Shown here one piece after another: positions 9,823 through 21,772 of a stretch of 64,000 nt of DNA. The notes beneath the pieces are model-generated. The model was not told where the DNA came from. It saw only the letters and a program-made list of their open reading frames with translations, and did no database searches. Numbering within the stretch: the first letter of the stretch is position 1; each line of letters starts with the position of its first letter. The DNA is from Lingula anatina (lineage: Eukaryota; Brachiopoda; Lingulata; Lingulida; Lingulidae): assembly GCF_001039355.2 (NCBI RefSeq), contig NW_019775811.1, positions 55,993 through 119,992 of the forward strand. Direction: 5' to 3'. A program made the translations under genes and the position numbers.

Positions 9823-12800
9823 CTATGACAGTGATCCTAAAGGATTCATTCCCATTCCTACTGGAGCAAACTGGTTCCCGCTGCCTGAAGAGGATCCCAT
9901 AAGAAGCTGCATGGTGCGTTGCGAGTCTGGGAACAGTGAGTGGTAGTTTGGTAGCGGGACATAGGCAGCCGTTATCATTTTACCTGCAAAGATAGACAAG
10001 ACAGTTATTGGTAAATATTCTATGTAAAACTCCATCTTAACTGCAAACAATTTGTATAAATAACTTATCACATAACCTCTAAAAATATTGTAGTGTATAT
10101 ATCATGAGATTATACAAAATTTCTTTACGTCCTGTATAAAACTTACTTTGAAGTCTGCGGTCTTGTCTGAATTTTGCCCAATCAAGCACAACAAAAACGT
10201 CACAGACATAACTCAGTTAATGTTAGAGAGAGAATTTTCAGAAAACTGGATTTTGTCCTATTCTTTTAATTGAAACTATTATATCCAGTATTTCAGCTGC
10301 AAGACGCTGAAACCCGCTTAAAAGATCCCCCAATTCTCATACCATACATACCTGCAAACCACCTCCCATGGAGAGCATTGACCGAGGCCACTGCAGCCGC
10401 TATACTGGGGCACTTGACATACACATTCCCCTGAGGAGAGGCCTTGTCCACATAGATATGGATCACCCCACCATGCTTATTACACTCCTCTATCACATCA
10501 TCCTTGATCTCCTGATCCCAGCTGGGGTTGGTCTCTCTGTGAATAAATTCAGGGATTGTATAGAAAGTTAAATCGGGTACCAATACATTTAATTTTTCAA
10601 AGACTAAATAACATATCTATCGCTTTCTGTTGTTTTTTTTTCAATTGGGTCAACCTACTTGGGGGAAAATTTGTTCTATCCAATAGAAAGTTCGAGAAAA
10701 AAATAACTAAATGCTTTCTTTCAAACATCTCAAATACTGGCAGGGACTCAAATCACTTGTCTCTTGTTGTGATTTTTGTCATAATAAGCAAGATGTTTAA
10801 GAATCTTGTATTTACCAGTTCATCAAAGCTTTAGTAACAAATGCCCAAGAATAATACTACTCTCATATGCATATGAAGTTATTTTTTTTCCACAAAACCT
10901 GTCAAATGCCAGCATGGAGTTTCAAATAGTATAACGAAGAGAATTACCAAAAGACATTGTTTAATATTAGCCAAAAAATGATATCTGAACGGATTTTTCG
11001 GATAGCATTTTTTGCTGCATTTAAGTGGGGCAGATATATAAGTACTTACGTGATAGGGTCAAACATGTTAGACAACATAAAGCACTGTGTGGCTATGGGT
11101 GGGGCGGCCTGCTGGGCTGACTGAGCCTGGGTCAGGTTCAAAGCATTGGCAGCAAACTGGGGGATCTGGAAACCTGTACCTGGAATGGTAAATATGGCAA
11201 ATGTTAACACATACTGAAACAAGTGTTTACTGCTATTACAGTTAATCAACCCAAGGTAATGCTCTCTTGAATGCCTGTCTGTCCTAGATGTTAACTAATG
11301 GTCCTTGTGAAACTGCCTTGTCTCTAGTTTGAGAAAAGTTCACAAAGGCTGGCAGATTTAAGACCTGCAGTTGACGGACAACATCAGACATGATAATCAT
11401 TAACTGACGAACAGATTAAGAAGAAACTGTGTATCGAACTCCTTTCAACTTCAACCAAGATTTACACTTAATCCTATCAAAGTACAAGCCCAAGCTTCCC
11501 ATTTCCTAAACCTCATGTTTCTTCTCTTTTGGGGTTCACTAGGCCCAAGAACACTGTGACAAGATAAAAACAAACATGACCCACCTTCTGCCAGTTTTGC
11601 CATCAACTGTAGCCTCCCTGTGGCACCGAGGTCAATCCCTGCCCTGTCCATCTCGTCACTGTCCAGAGCACCACCTGTGCCTGGCTCGCCTGTACGCTCA
11701 GTCACATGACCAACCTTCATAGGACGCCCTGCAAGCTCGAAGCCGTTCAACTGCTGGAGGGCTTTCAGTGCATCCTCTGCATTGTGGAACTGAAAAGAAG
11801 ACTCTGAAATGAACCCCCTTTTCTGACCCACTTGCTAACACTAGAAGCCCACTGCAATTACAGATCGATATTATTGCATTAGTATTTGTACAGTGATATC
11901 ATAAAAGGCTTGTTTCTGAATTCTAATTCCATGCTGGTAAGCATCCCTGTAAAAGTAGTGTTTTTCTTTTTATTCATACCCATTTTTAAAGAAATCTCTG
12001 CATCATAAACTAAAAATACATCTGGTAAACAAATATACACATTTCCATGCAATACATACATTAGCATGTTACATAATAAAATGCTGATTTTAAAGACTTC
12101 AAATAATATGCGAACATTAAGCTTTCTTCTGTAAATTTTTTTCCCCCAAAACATAACATCTTAATGATATGATAATTCTACAGCTTAAATGCAATTCCTG
12201 ACATCCATATACAAACAACAGTGCTCCAATATGTCCATCTGTGGGCCACGTCTTCCAACTTTTCATACAGGCTGCAGGTCAACAAGGTCAAATCATCAAC
12301 CAAGGTCAGGTCAGGTCAGGTCAAGGTCACATATACTTACTGTAGCAAACCCGTATCCCTGGGATCTTCCTGTCTGGGGATCCTTAATCAACTTGATATC
12401 GTCCACCTGCAAGCACATGAAACAACAAAAAGGCTGCCCATCAGAAAGGAGGCAAAGACTATCATGGTTGTGGGGGGATGAGACTAGTGAGGAAGTACTT
12501 ACTGTCACAAATCCAAAACCTTTAGATCTTCCAGTCTCAGTATCCATCACTAGATTTAAGTGGTCCATCTGAAAGACGGAGAAGACCAGTTCATGGTTAG
12601 CAAGCCGGGCACCTCACACAATTGCTTTTCATGAGGTGCCCGTTTTGGAGAAATCCCACTCATGTTGCAGCTTCCTTTTTTGAATTTTACAAATGCAGCC
12701 TCTTCTGAAATCTTGATCAAGATGGTGATACAATTCAAATAGTAAAAAACATTTTCAATATATCTAACCCACTTCCAAATTGTAAACAATTTTGACATTT

Positions 12801-15800
12801 GTGTAATTTCACCCAATATCCATTTCACACAATAATTTGTAACATAAAGCATGTTACACATGGAGAGCAAACTGAACTTCTGTTTTTTTTTTTTTTTTTG
12901 TATGATATGTAAACATTATTCAATTCTGATATGTTAACATTCAATCATCATTCAAAGTATCCAATTATAATTTTAACAAAAAGAGGTGAATTTTCCAGTA
13001 ACAATAGGTCAGTTTGCTGTATGTCTGTCACAAATACCATTTTAATAACATAAATCATTTTAAAAAATCAAACATTTTGATTAACAGCAGGCCTACCACA
13101 AGTTTGCCTATAGAGAAAAATAATCAATATCTTTTCAAATATCAAACATTTATAATATCTAAACTATTGCAGGTCTGCTAATTTTCAACATTATTAGTAT
13201 CCACTAGCTAGAGGAATCATTTCTGAGTGATGGAAATGTTATCTTGCTTGGGTAAGCCTGCTTCATATACATAAAGCTAACCATACACACAATGCACATA
13301 ACAAACATAATAGGCATACAAGAAACTGGAGTCACACAAACAAGTATCTAACAATTCTGAAAGTTGACAATTAAACAAGCTATTTCTAACATAATTTAAA
13401 GCAACAGATCCAACCTTATTCAAATAATTCCATTTACCTCAATTTAAAATTTGGTAACAGCCCAAATTAGACGGCTCCATTTCTAAACACATCAGTGACA
13501 AAACTTTCCCCCAGAAAACACAAATTACTAACCCCAAACAAAATTTGCTCCACAAATATACAAAGTAATCCTTACAAAATTTACCATTACTCAAGTTAAT
13601 GACACCATTCCTTTGATCTTCTCCCTTCCTACCTTTCCAAATGGGTCAAAGATTCCTCTCAACATGTCCTCTGTGATGTTGAAATGAAGAGAGCCCACAT
13701 AGAGCCTCATGGGTCCTGCGGCACTCTTCCCCTGGAGAGCTGTCCCCGTCTGGCCTACCCGATTCTTCTCCGCCTGAGAGGCCTGGACTATGATTGGTAC
13801 GCCCAACAACCGCTGGCCACTTAGACCAATGGCTAGAGGTACAGAGTCAGACTCGTAGAATTCCACATAGGCAATGCCCTTGGATCTCCGTGTTTTGTTG
13901 TCTGTGATGATACGCACATCTCGTACCTGCACAAAGCAAATGCATTTGTTTGAGCTCTAACCCTTTAATTTTATACTTACTTCCAAATCTTTTCTTATAT
14001 TGCCACATTCTTCATCAATCCTACTTAATCCTAGAATTTTTGATATTGCATTTACACCAACAGAGTTGACTATCTTCCTCAATATACCAATGACACAAAA
14101 GAAAACTGTTGAAATATAAAGTGAAAACATCTCAACTAGGAAAAATGGCTGGTGGATTTACAGCACACTGATTTAGTTCTACTCATTTTCTCTAACACAG
14201 AACAATATATTTACCTTCCCAACTGAGGAAAAGAACTCTTCTAGATCTCTGGGCCTAATCCTGGCTGCCAACTGCATACAAAACACTGTGCGTGCATCTC
14301 TTTCTTCTGGGGTCAGATCCTCATCAGCACCTCTGCAAATATATATAAGATCTTGTTACAGTTGGACACACACTTTGAGGCTAAGAAATTTGCCTTCTTT
14401 CTTTTTTTTTTTTTGGCAATTGTGTTTTTATTGGCATAACATTATTTTTGCATACAACAATGACACACCAGAACAAATTTAAGCTGAAGTAATCTTATAA
14501 TGTAAAAGTACATCAAACAAGTTCAATGAATAAATAAATAGAACTTTCCTAAAACTCACCTTGTCAAACGTAGAACACCATTTTCATGACTTTCTCTGGT
14601 CATAAGTCTACAAAACAAAAGAAAATTGAAGTGAAAAAGGTCAGATATACTTGAATAAAGAACAAAATTGTACAAGAGATACATCATTGACTTAACAGCT
14701 CAAAATATTAATTTTAGTACAATGCAATTCCATTTCCTTTATAATTGTTATTTAACAAGACTTCTCAAAGTCAAGAATCATATCAACTTCGATTTTTAAA
14801 ACAAACATAATAGTAATACAAGGTTGGAGATGCACAAATCAAAGTTTAAGTAATTGAATTAATTCAGACCTTCTTTAAAATGTGGTAGACAACTTAAGTG
14901 GTAAGTTCTATAACTTGGCAGTCTAGGCTTCTTAGCTGGCTCAGACATCACAAGGCTGATTTTTCAACTGATTTTTTATTTTCTGTGAAAAGTCTCTCAC
15001 CTAATAGGTGTTGGTGTTCTCTTCCTGTCTCTGCTCCTGGAGGTGCTACGTGCACGTCTGTCCTCACGATGTCTGTCATTGCCCCTGTCTCGGTCTCTTC
15101 TGTCGCGATCACGATCTCTACTACGACTGCGTTTACGCCTGTCACTTCTTTCTCTGTCTCTATCCCTGTCTCTGCTCCGACTCCGCCTTCTGTCACGATC
15201 TTTCCTGTCTCGACTTCTGCTGCGTTTGCGATCTCTATCTCTGTCCCTATCTTTATCCCTGGAAAGTATTAAGTGCTCAATAGTTCAGATATCTCCTGGA
15301 GTGAAATTTGCCAAAACATTTCAGTATTAAATGTTTAAACCAATTTTTGCACAAGTTGTTTAGTAAAACAGTCCCAAGTGCTCCATTTGTGAAATTTCAA
15401 GATTGCACTATAAATTTATTCAAAATGTTGTTTTTCCATTATGTAACAAACATGACCACAGAATTGACGGCACTAAACTATTCATGAACAATTATCGAAT
15501 TGAGAGCACTTTTGCACTGGAATAAGTTTTCACAGCTTTAACAGAAAGATGGACATGTCTCTAAATGGGGTCCTCAAGGATAAATAAAAAACTTACCTCT
15601 TTCGATCCCTGTCCCTTTCCCTACTTCTGCTCCTCTTCTTTCTGCTGCAAATGTTAAAACAAATTTCAAACTCTTGTATGGGCAAAATTTTACTTTCATT
15701 AAAAAAACACTTATCTCATCCTATCAATTTAACCAAATTAGGTTCAAAAGGCATTACTCATTACAAAATGCTCAAATGAAAAATATATTAAAATCTCACC

Positions 15801-17482
15801 TCTCCTTTTCTCTGGATTCTTCTGATCTTCCACCATCATCCTACGATGTCCAAAAACAGCATCCATGAAACATCCAGCAAACACAGTGACAAGGGGAAAA
15901 GGAAGGCACAAAAAATCATAAGTTTTTAGTTTAAACTAACCTTTTTTATAAAAAAGAAAGTGATAACAAAAATACACTGAAAGAAGGAATTGTTTATGAG
16001 TAGGTTTGAAATGATCAAGCATATGTATAACAAATCACTGAGTCAATATTAGTGTTTCATATAAGGTCACATGTGTCAACAAAATGGTGAAGACAGGCTT
16101 GCTTGGTCTCCGGTTTCTTCCTTCTCTGGAACACTGCATGATCCTCAGTAATAAAACTTACCTTACAAAGCTACATGTTACCAGGATGAAAAAATATGGA
16201 TGAAAAAGAAAACACAAGCACTCCGAACCACTTTCACTCTCAGAGCCAAATATAATTCCAGACAATCCATAGATATATATAAATACATAATAATAAACCT
16301 ACACGCACACATTCATATACAAGAAACCCCTAGTGATATCTCAGGAATGCTTTAGCTTAGCCAAAACCCACACTAAAGTAAGTCTTGGATAGGTCTATCC
16401 TTTTGGCAGATGTTCCTGGATTGCTCTTCTCTGTCCATCGTCATCAACGCACCTGAGACGAGAGGGAGGGGTACATTTCAGAGTCGTTTTCAAACTAGTG
16501 ACATAAATCATCAAGTGGAAGGGCAAGGGTGACTATAATTTGTGAAATGATTTTCAATTTTTTTTTAAATGCCCTACCTATATTTTACTGGTTTGCATTT
16601 TCAAAAGGGTGTGCTTGTTGTAAATGATTCCTTCATTTTAAATGAGAAATACATAAAAAACAGGACTTTCATTAATAAAATTCAAGAGCTTCCACTTGAC
16701 AATTTGTTTATTTGCACGACATACACAAATTCTCAATCACTGTGGCTTAGAGTTAGGCTTAGTGTTCTATTCAAAACGTCAATCTAGTACATACATGTAC
16801 CATCATTAGACGAATAAGAATAAAAAACAAAAATAAAACATGCGGATGTGCTGTCACACATACATTAGGAAAAAAAAAACTGAAGCACCTGCTGAAGGTA
16901 TGCAGTTTGTATATACAGTTTCTATAATTATTCCTTGATACCAATTACTACCTTTCATGTCGGCATAGGAGGCTGCTGTGAACCAGCTGAAGTAGGTAGC
17001 TGTACATGTTACGTACTATGGAAATCTATGATAGAAACAAATGGGCAACAAATTGAGCGAGTTTGACTTGCTGGTCATGGACTTGATAATTATACTGGCA
17101 TGATGTACAAAATGATTTAAGTATGTATATTTGGGTATATGCACATTATTCAATAAGATAAAAATTCAAAATGCATATATTAGGGGTGTCATATCAAATG
17201 CTATATTACATTCACTACAATGTGTGGTGATTTATCATACATTAAAAACCAATGCAATTAAATATATATTTTAAAAACTTCAAAATTTAATAAGATATTT
17301 TCCCCTGATTAAATAGCATGGACTATTTCAACATTTCAACAATAATTAAATGAAAGAAAGGAACAAACTGGAACTATCAATAAGTAATAGTGACTGTAAG
17401 ACTGAACACAAACCCCGGTACACCATACCTCTTTTTTGTATGGAGCTTCTAAAAGTGCTTCTACGTCTAGATCATCTGCCAT
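9823..17482 (-). CDS. RBM39: RBM39/CAPER splicing factor, complete
   Basis: Exons in transcript order: 17429-17482, 15800-15840, 15597-15644, 15001-15258, 14560-14607, 14215-14332, 13633-13926, one of 12503-12568 or 12341-12406, 11585-11789, 11050-11179, 10352-10536, 9823-9983. With either alternative exon the frame stays open for 535 residues (human is about 530). The N-terminus MADDLDVEALLEAPYKKE is diagnostic. It is followed by an RS/RD-rich domain (exons 2-5), RRM1 (TVFCMQLAARI, SKGIAYVEF), RRM2 (MRLYVGSLHFNITEDMLRG, then the alternative exon) and the C-terminal U2AF-homology RRM (IHIYVDKASPQGNVYVKC, ALHGRWFAGKMI). In the family this nuclear protein helps 3' splice-site choice, contacts SF3B1 and U2AF2 through the third RRM, and coactivates transcription. 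The C-terminal tail after LFPDS differs from vertebrates and is Gly/Ser/Met rich. Upstream noncoding exon: 18092 and beyond. Confidence 0.95.
12301..12330 (-). repeat. TGACC short tandem repeat next to an alternative donor
   Basis: On the plus strand this is a GGTCA repeat. In RBM39 sense it reads TGACC units starting about 10 nt after the donor of the second RRM2 alternative exon. Its position suggests a possible intronic splicing element, but no function is shown. Confidence 0.5.
12341..12406 (-). CDS. RBM39: RBM39 alternative RRM2 exon, form b
   Basis: 66 nt, phase 0 at both ends, with acceptor TTGCAG and donor GTAAGT. It encodes 22 residues including VDDIKLIKDPQTG and RSQGYGFAT. It occupies the same place in RRM2 as the exon at 12503-12568 (11 of 22 residues identical) and joins in frame to exons on both sides. 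Here the RNP1 motif becomes QGYGFATF, lacking the usual first basic residue. Confidence 0.85.
12503..12568 (-). CDS. RBM39: RBM39 alternative RRM2 exon, form a
   Basis: 66 nt, phase 0 at both ends, with acceptor TTTCAG and donor GTAAGT. It encodes 22 residues including MDHLNLVMDTETG and RSKGFGFVT. With the following exon it forms a canonical RNP1, KGFGFVTF, close to vertebrate KGYGFITF. Only 96 bp separate it from form b. Including both exons would insert 22 extra residues and break the RRM2 fold, so the two are probably mutually exclusive. Confidence 0.87.
12569..13632. other. RBM39 intron 7
   Basis: AT-rich intron upstream of the alternative exon pair, containing a T run at about 12883-12899. 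No third RRM2-like exon was seen here. Confidence 0.6.
16162..16452 (-). other. RBM39: Candidate RBM39 poison exon
   Basis: Inside intron 1 (15841-17428). On the minus strand a strong acceptor (CCCTCCCTCTCGTCTCAG) opens a 291-nt segment that closes with a textbook donor, AAG then GTAAGT. Entering from exon 1 in phase 0 it reads GTG CGT TGA, a stop at the third codon, so inclusion should send the mRNA to nonsense-mediated decay. Many splicing factors, RBM39 included as far as I recall, autoregulate this way. No transcript evidence is available here. Confidence 0.5.
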
Positions 17483-18091
17483 TTCTGTTATTTTCGTCAC
17501 AATGAGTATTTAAAAACTGAAACAAAGAAAGGATGATGCCATTTAAAAAGTACCACGTGTGGCAAAATCTCATCATTTAATCCAACGTTCGGTTCAACTT
17601 TTTTCCTTTAAAAATTTGACGAATTTTATGCCGATTTTTAAACTTACAGTCAACTGCAAAAAAACTCAGTATAATTATCTACCTGTTTCAAATCATATTC
17701 ACCCTTCAATGTCCTTGAATAGAGAATATGAAGAAAATGAATGTTTCATTGAAAAAACTGGTTACGTTTTGCCGTCTAACGAGCGAATTCCTCTAAAACA
17801 CGGAAATGATATAACCCCCTCTAAAGAAACAGCGTTTATTAACCAACATGGCACAAATGCAGCTAAAATTAAGACCATCACTTAATTGTACAATCTAGAG
17901 AGTAGAAACAATTCTCACGGAAGTCTTGACTGAACAGCCGAATTCAAACGCCTGCTGAAATCAAGTGATTTCTCTTTCATTTTCTATGCTAGATATAAGC
18001 AAGGTTGTAATTGTTCGAATTAAAAAACCACATGTATTTTGGAATTTTAGGGCAATACTGTATACAAAACTTTAGCTTTTGGCATACTCAC

Positions 18092-18150
18092 GCATTCTTC
18101 GATTCCCAAATTCAATATGGCGGACAGCGCGTGGAGTCTTACGAATGAAC
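18092..18150 (-). promoter_or_regulatory. RBM39: RBM39 promoter and 5' noncoding exon
   Basis: On the minus strand, CGCCATATTGAATTTG (YY1-like core GCCATATTG) is followed by a GTGAGT donor at 18091-18086. The matching acceptor, CTTTGTTTCAG, lies just above 17516, ahead of the exon carrying the start codon. The right-hand limit is a guess. Confidence 0.5.
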
Positions 18151-18995
18151 AAAAATTGTCGCTACAAACACAATCACCAGGTCTGCAGCTGTCTTCTCTA
18201 CAGCAATGATATGAGACTGTTGACACAAATGCACGGATAAGCGTAAAAATAACTTGCCTAAACTTATTTTATGTATAAATGGATTAATTTGTTGAATAAT
18301 GGCAATGGCCGATTAAGGAGCGGGCAGGGGTCAGGGGGTCGATTTCTGAAAAAAAAAATCACACCAATGGTCTCTTATGATTAGAATTTTGACTAGCTGA
18401 AACTGGTGAGAGTTTCAAGCAGAGTTACAAAAGCATTCAAAATTTAATATTTTCGTGAATTTGTACATCTGCAAAGTTTTTTCTTTTCTTTTTTATTTCT
18501 TTCATTTTTGTTTGTGTGTTTTTTCTTTTCTTTTCAATCTTTCTTTCTTTTCTTTTTCTTTTTTTTTTTTTTTGAACAGAGTTGAAAGAAGTTGCCTTTC
18601 CAATACTTCCCTTTAATTCTATTTTTCTTTTAATATTTTCACATTGTTCTATTTAATCTATCTGTTCATTTATTTACTTATTTATTATTATGTTTTTCTC
18701 TTTGTTTTTGTTGTACGTTTTGTGTTCAGCGTAACTTATTGACTACTAATTTAAGTCGGAAGATGGCAGCACTGTCCGACACCTGCTGACGTCCTGTTAG
18801 AACTACTTTCTGAACTTGAACCCATCCGCTTTTATTCTTTATATTTTACAAATAGCAATGCATCATTATACGTAGTTGGTAGAAATGCATTAAATTAATG
18901 AAATTGACCGTATTTTACAATACAGATGACTTATTTGCGTGCAATTCTTGAATAATGTCGGCGGACGGATTTTATGTTAAAAGGGTTGTTCTTCG
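18151..18995. other. Divergent RBM39/AP1G1 interval with T-rich tract
   Basis: Contains a pyrimidine-rich low-complexity stretch (about 18478-18720, TTTCTTTT-type) and AAGATGGCAGC at 18760-18770, a good YY1 site. The two flanking genes are transcribed away from each other. No coding sequence was seen. Confidence 0.5.
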
Positions 18996-19073
18996 GTCTG
19001 TAAGAAGCCATATTGGATTCGTGGTAATGGAGAGGAACGTCATCTATATTTGACAATTAGCAGGTGTAACAAG
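18996..19073 (+). promoter_or_regulatory. AP1G1: Probable AP1G1 promoter and first noncoding exon
   Basis: GCCATATTGGATTCG at 19007-19021 repeats the motif of the RBM39 promoter in the same sense orientation. It is followed by AACAAG then GTATAC, a plausible donor after 19073. An upstream noncoding exon must exist, because the start-codon exon of AP1G1 opens with an acceptor only nine bases before its ATG. The choice of this site is inference. Confidence 0.4.
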
Positions 19074-20947
19074 GTATACCACACTAAATTTTTTCTTGAT
19101 TTCGTTATGGTGCGTTTAATTACTACCGCTGATCGGCTACATAGTTTTACTGAGTTTCATTTAGCTTCATTTTTAGTTTGTCAAAGGTGTTTGTGTGCCG
19201 AAACCCCACCTCCCTCCCCCAGTTCCTGTTAAAAGAAACCGGCTTATTTTAACGACGATGAAACTGGTCTTGCAGTTCTTCAATTGGCAATCCAGGCAAA
19301 AAGATTGAAACGGTAGAAAATAAACAGCACATTCTGCCAACCTTGTTTGACCTGGATTGTCTACTGTAATGAAGAAATCATCCGTAATATTTTGCCAAAT
19401 CTGAGACGAGCTCTAACCGTGTTCGTGTGCGTGACGACCTTGGGGTCTGCATTAAAATTATTTAATGGCTTCTAACCCGTACTCTAGAGTTTGCTCCCAC
19501 TGACCATGCTTTCCTACAGAGTGTTAATGGGAGCAAATAGTGAGGGTAAAAGCAATCTCAAATAGTCAGTCGCCAGTGCAAGTGAATTTCTACCTTGGTG
19601 AGTACTTTACACACCCACTTACTGTGTTTGGGTGGTGAGTGCTTTATATATTCACTAAGTACATTTGGCCTTTTCTTTTTTATCTATCTTGATCAACTTT
19701 GTTAGGCTCCCCATCATGAGTGATGACCAACATTAGAGCTGAACCTTTAAAAGTGTTGGGTAAGATGCTCACTGCTAGGTAACGGAAACATTAATTATCT
19801 GGAAATGGTGTCCATTCCTTTATGTTGTGAAGAGCCAAAAGTGATCATGTCTATTATCCATTTTTGAGAAATTTTGAAAAAAATGGTGTTCATTTAATTG
19901 GTGACATGGCACCATACAAAGGTGTTCACTTGCACATTCTTTCCCCCTCCCCAAGCCCTCCTTCCTTCTGCTCGCCACTCATTTTAAGGATATGCTTTAT
20001 GTATATTCACTATATGTGCTATATATAAGAATTGATTGACTTTTTCAGTTAAATGGTATACTTGATTTATTTCCCTTTTGTTCGTTTTTAAAATGATGAA
20101 TTATGTTCTTGCAATTCTGTTTATTTTCCAACTCTTCCCTGCAGGGCTAAGCATGCTCATTTATGATTAGATTGTCTAGCATTTAGACACATTTGCTGTT
20201 GTTTGAAGAAAACTAACAAATCAGATGCAAAGATCTTATATTTGGGTAAACAGACAAATACATTTAGTTATGTTTCATAGATAAATTGTGCTTATCCCTC
20301 TAATGCATGTTCTGCTATATATATTTGTTTTGTTAAGTTTAGCATGTTTAATTTTCTTTTGTAAATCTTTGTATGACCACTTTTCTCATGCCATTACTTT
20401 ATTATTATTATGTTGGTGTTTGTCCAAGACCAGCACATAATGTAATGCATCAAGACGTTAGTAAAATGATAGAATGTCAGAATCAGATACTAGTATGTAT
20501 GCACATACAGTAACAAGCATGCACTCAAGCACACATGCACAGTGTAACTTTGCTAATAAACTCTAGTCTATTGGGCTGTATCGGTATCAAATTCCCCAAA
20601 GTTTGTAAAATACAAATCTCTGTAACATTTAAGAAAGATTTGTAAGATACAAACATTGCAATCTGTTTTCTGCACTATATTCTTCTCTAATTACATATTG
20701 TAATATCTATCATATTTGTCTCGTGCCTTGTCTTTCAGCTGTGTTTGAATTGCAGAACAAGGTGGTAGCAGTGAAAAGCTTGTGTCACTGTCCTATGTCA
20801 CTCTTCTTCAGTGGACCCATTGTACCAAACCCCCACCAGCAAGATGAATACTGTCAATACTATTTTAGAGAAGGTGTGTATTTGTGGTGTGATGCACTGG
20901 GGTATTGCCCTTCTGTCAACCTTTCTTTACCTTGGGTGTTCCTTTTA
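19074..20947. other. Noncoding, probable AP1G1 first intron
   Basis: AT-rich sequence with no recognised gene. At 20739-20874 a segment has a good acceptor (CTTGTCTTTCAG) and a GTGTGT donor. It could be an alternative 5' noncoding exon, with weak support. Confidence 0.4.
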
Positions 20948-21195
20948 GACTGGGTTCCCATCCCTTGATCTATCCATCTGGATCAGTCTAACTCCCTGGG
21001 GAGTCTCACTAAATTGCTATCAACTTAACCTGCTTAAATGTCTGTCACACCTACCGAATCGGCTAGAGGATAAAGAAAATTACCCTCTAACAGCTTTACT
21101 AGGCATGACAGACATTTAAGCTGGTTAAGTTGATAGCAATTAAGTGAGACTCCCCAGGGAGATAGATCAATCCAAATATCTGTGGGAATGGTCCC
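20948..21195. mobile_element. MITE family 1 copy c, Harbinger-like, 248 bp
   Basis: Flanked by TTA (20945-20947 and 21196-21198). The arms are well-matched inverted repeats around GGGGAGTCTCACTAAATTGC and its complement, with an AT-rich centre. It is the best preserved of the three family 1 copies and therefore probably the youngest. It lies in the presumed first intron of AP1G1. Confidence 0.82.
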
Positions 21196-21772
21196 TTATA
21201 CTGTTCTTATACTTTAAGGTTTACACAAACAGTTTTTAAATAGGAAGTAAGAGTTTGGCTCAGAAGAATTTTGAACAGATTTCAACATGTGTTACAGTTT
21301 GGCAAAATCTACTTGGCTAAAATGAAATATGTGCTACAAAAACTCCAGGACCTGCTTTTTATGTCAGAGAGGGAAATATTGGCAAGCTTCATAGCATATA
21401 AAAATAGTTTAGTTTGGCCATAGAAAAAGGTAGATCTTGATTATTTTTACCAATGTAATTTCTTATTGATTTGCTAAAGTTTAAGTTATATCATACAGGT
21501 GTGCCCCTAGAGTGTTTTACATAAACTTTGCCTGCTTGGCTTTTGTTAGTATATAATGTGCACAAGTCACTTGAGGTTAGTCATAATGTGTGTGTATTCA
21601 ATTTCTGTATTCATACAGAGTGAAGGGATGTGGTCAAGAAAATGTAATACTTGTCTTTCAGAATGTTTGTCCATTATTTGTTGGACTGATAAAAATACAT
21701 ACAAGTTAAGCATTATTTACTCAATGATCATGAAGTTCCACAGTAGTTAGTTTTGAAATGTACTTTTGACAT

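Noticed and set aside
14898-15330. Three plus-strand open frames opposite the RBM39 RS exon
   Set aside because: They are the antisense reading of the repetitive RS/RD codons and have no independent support.
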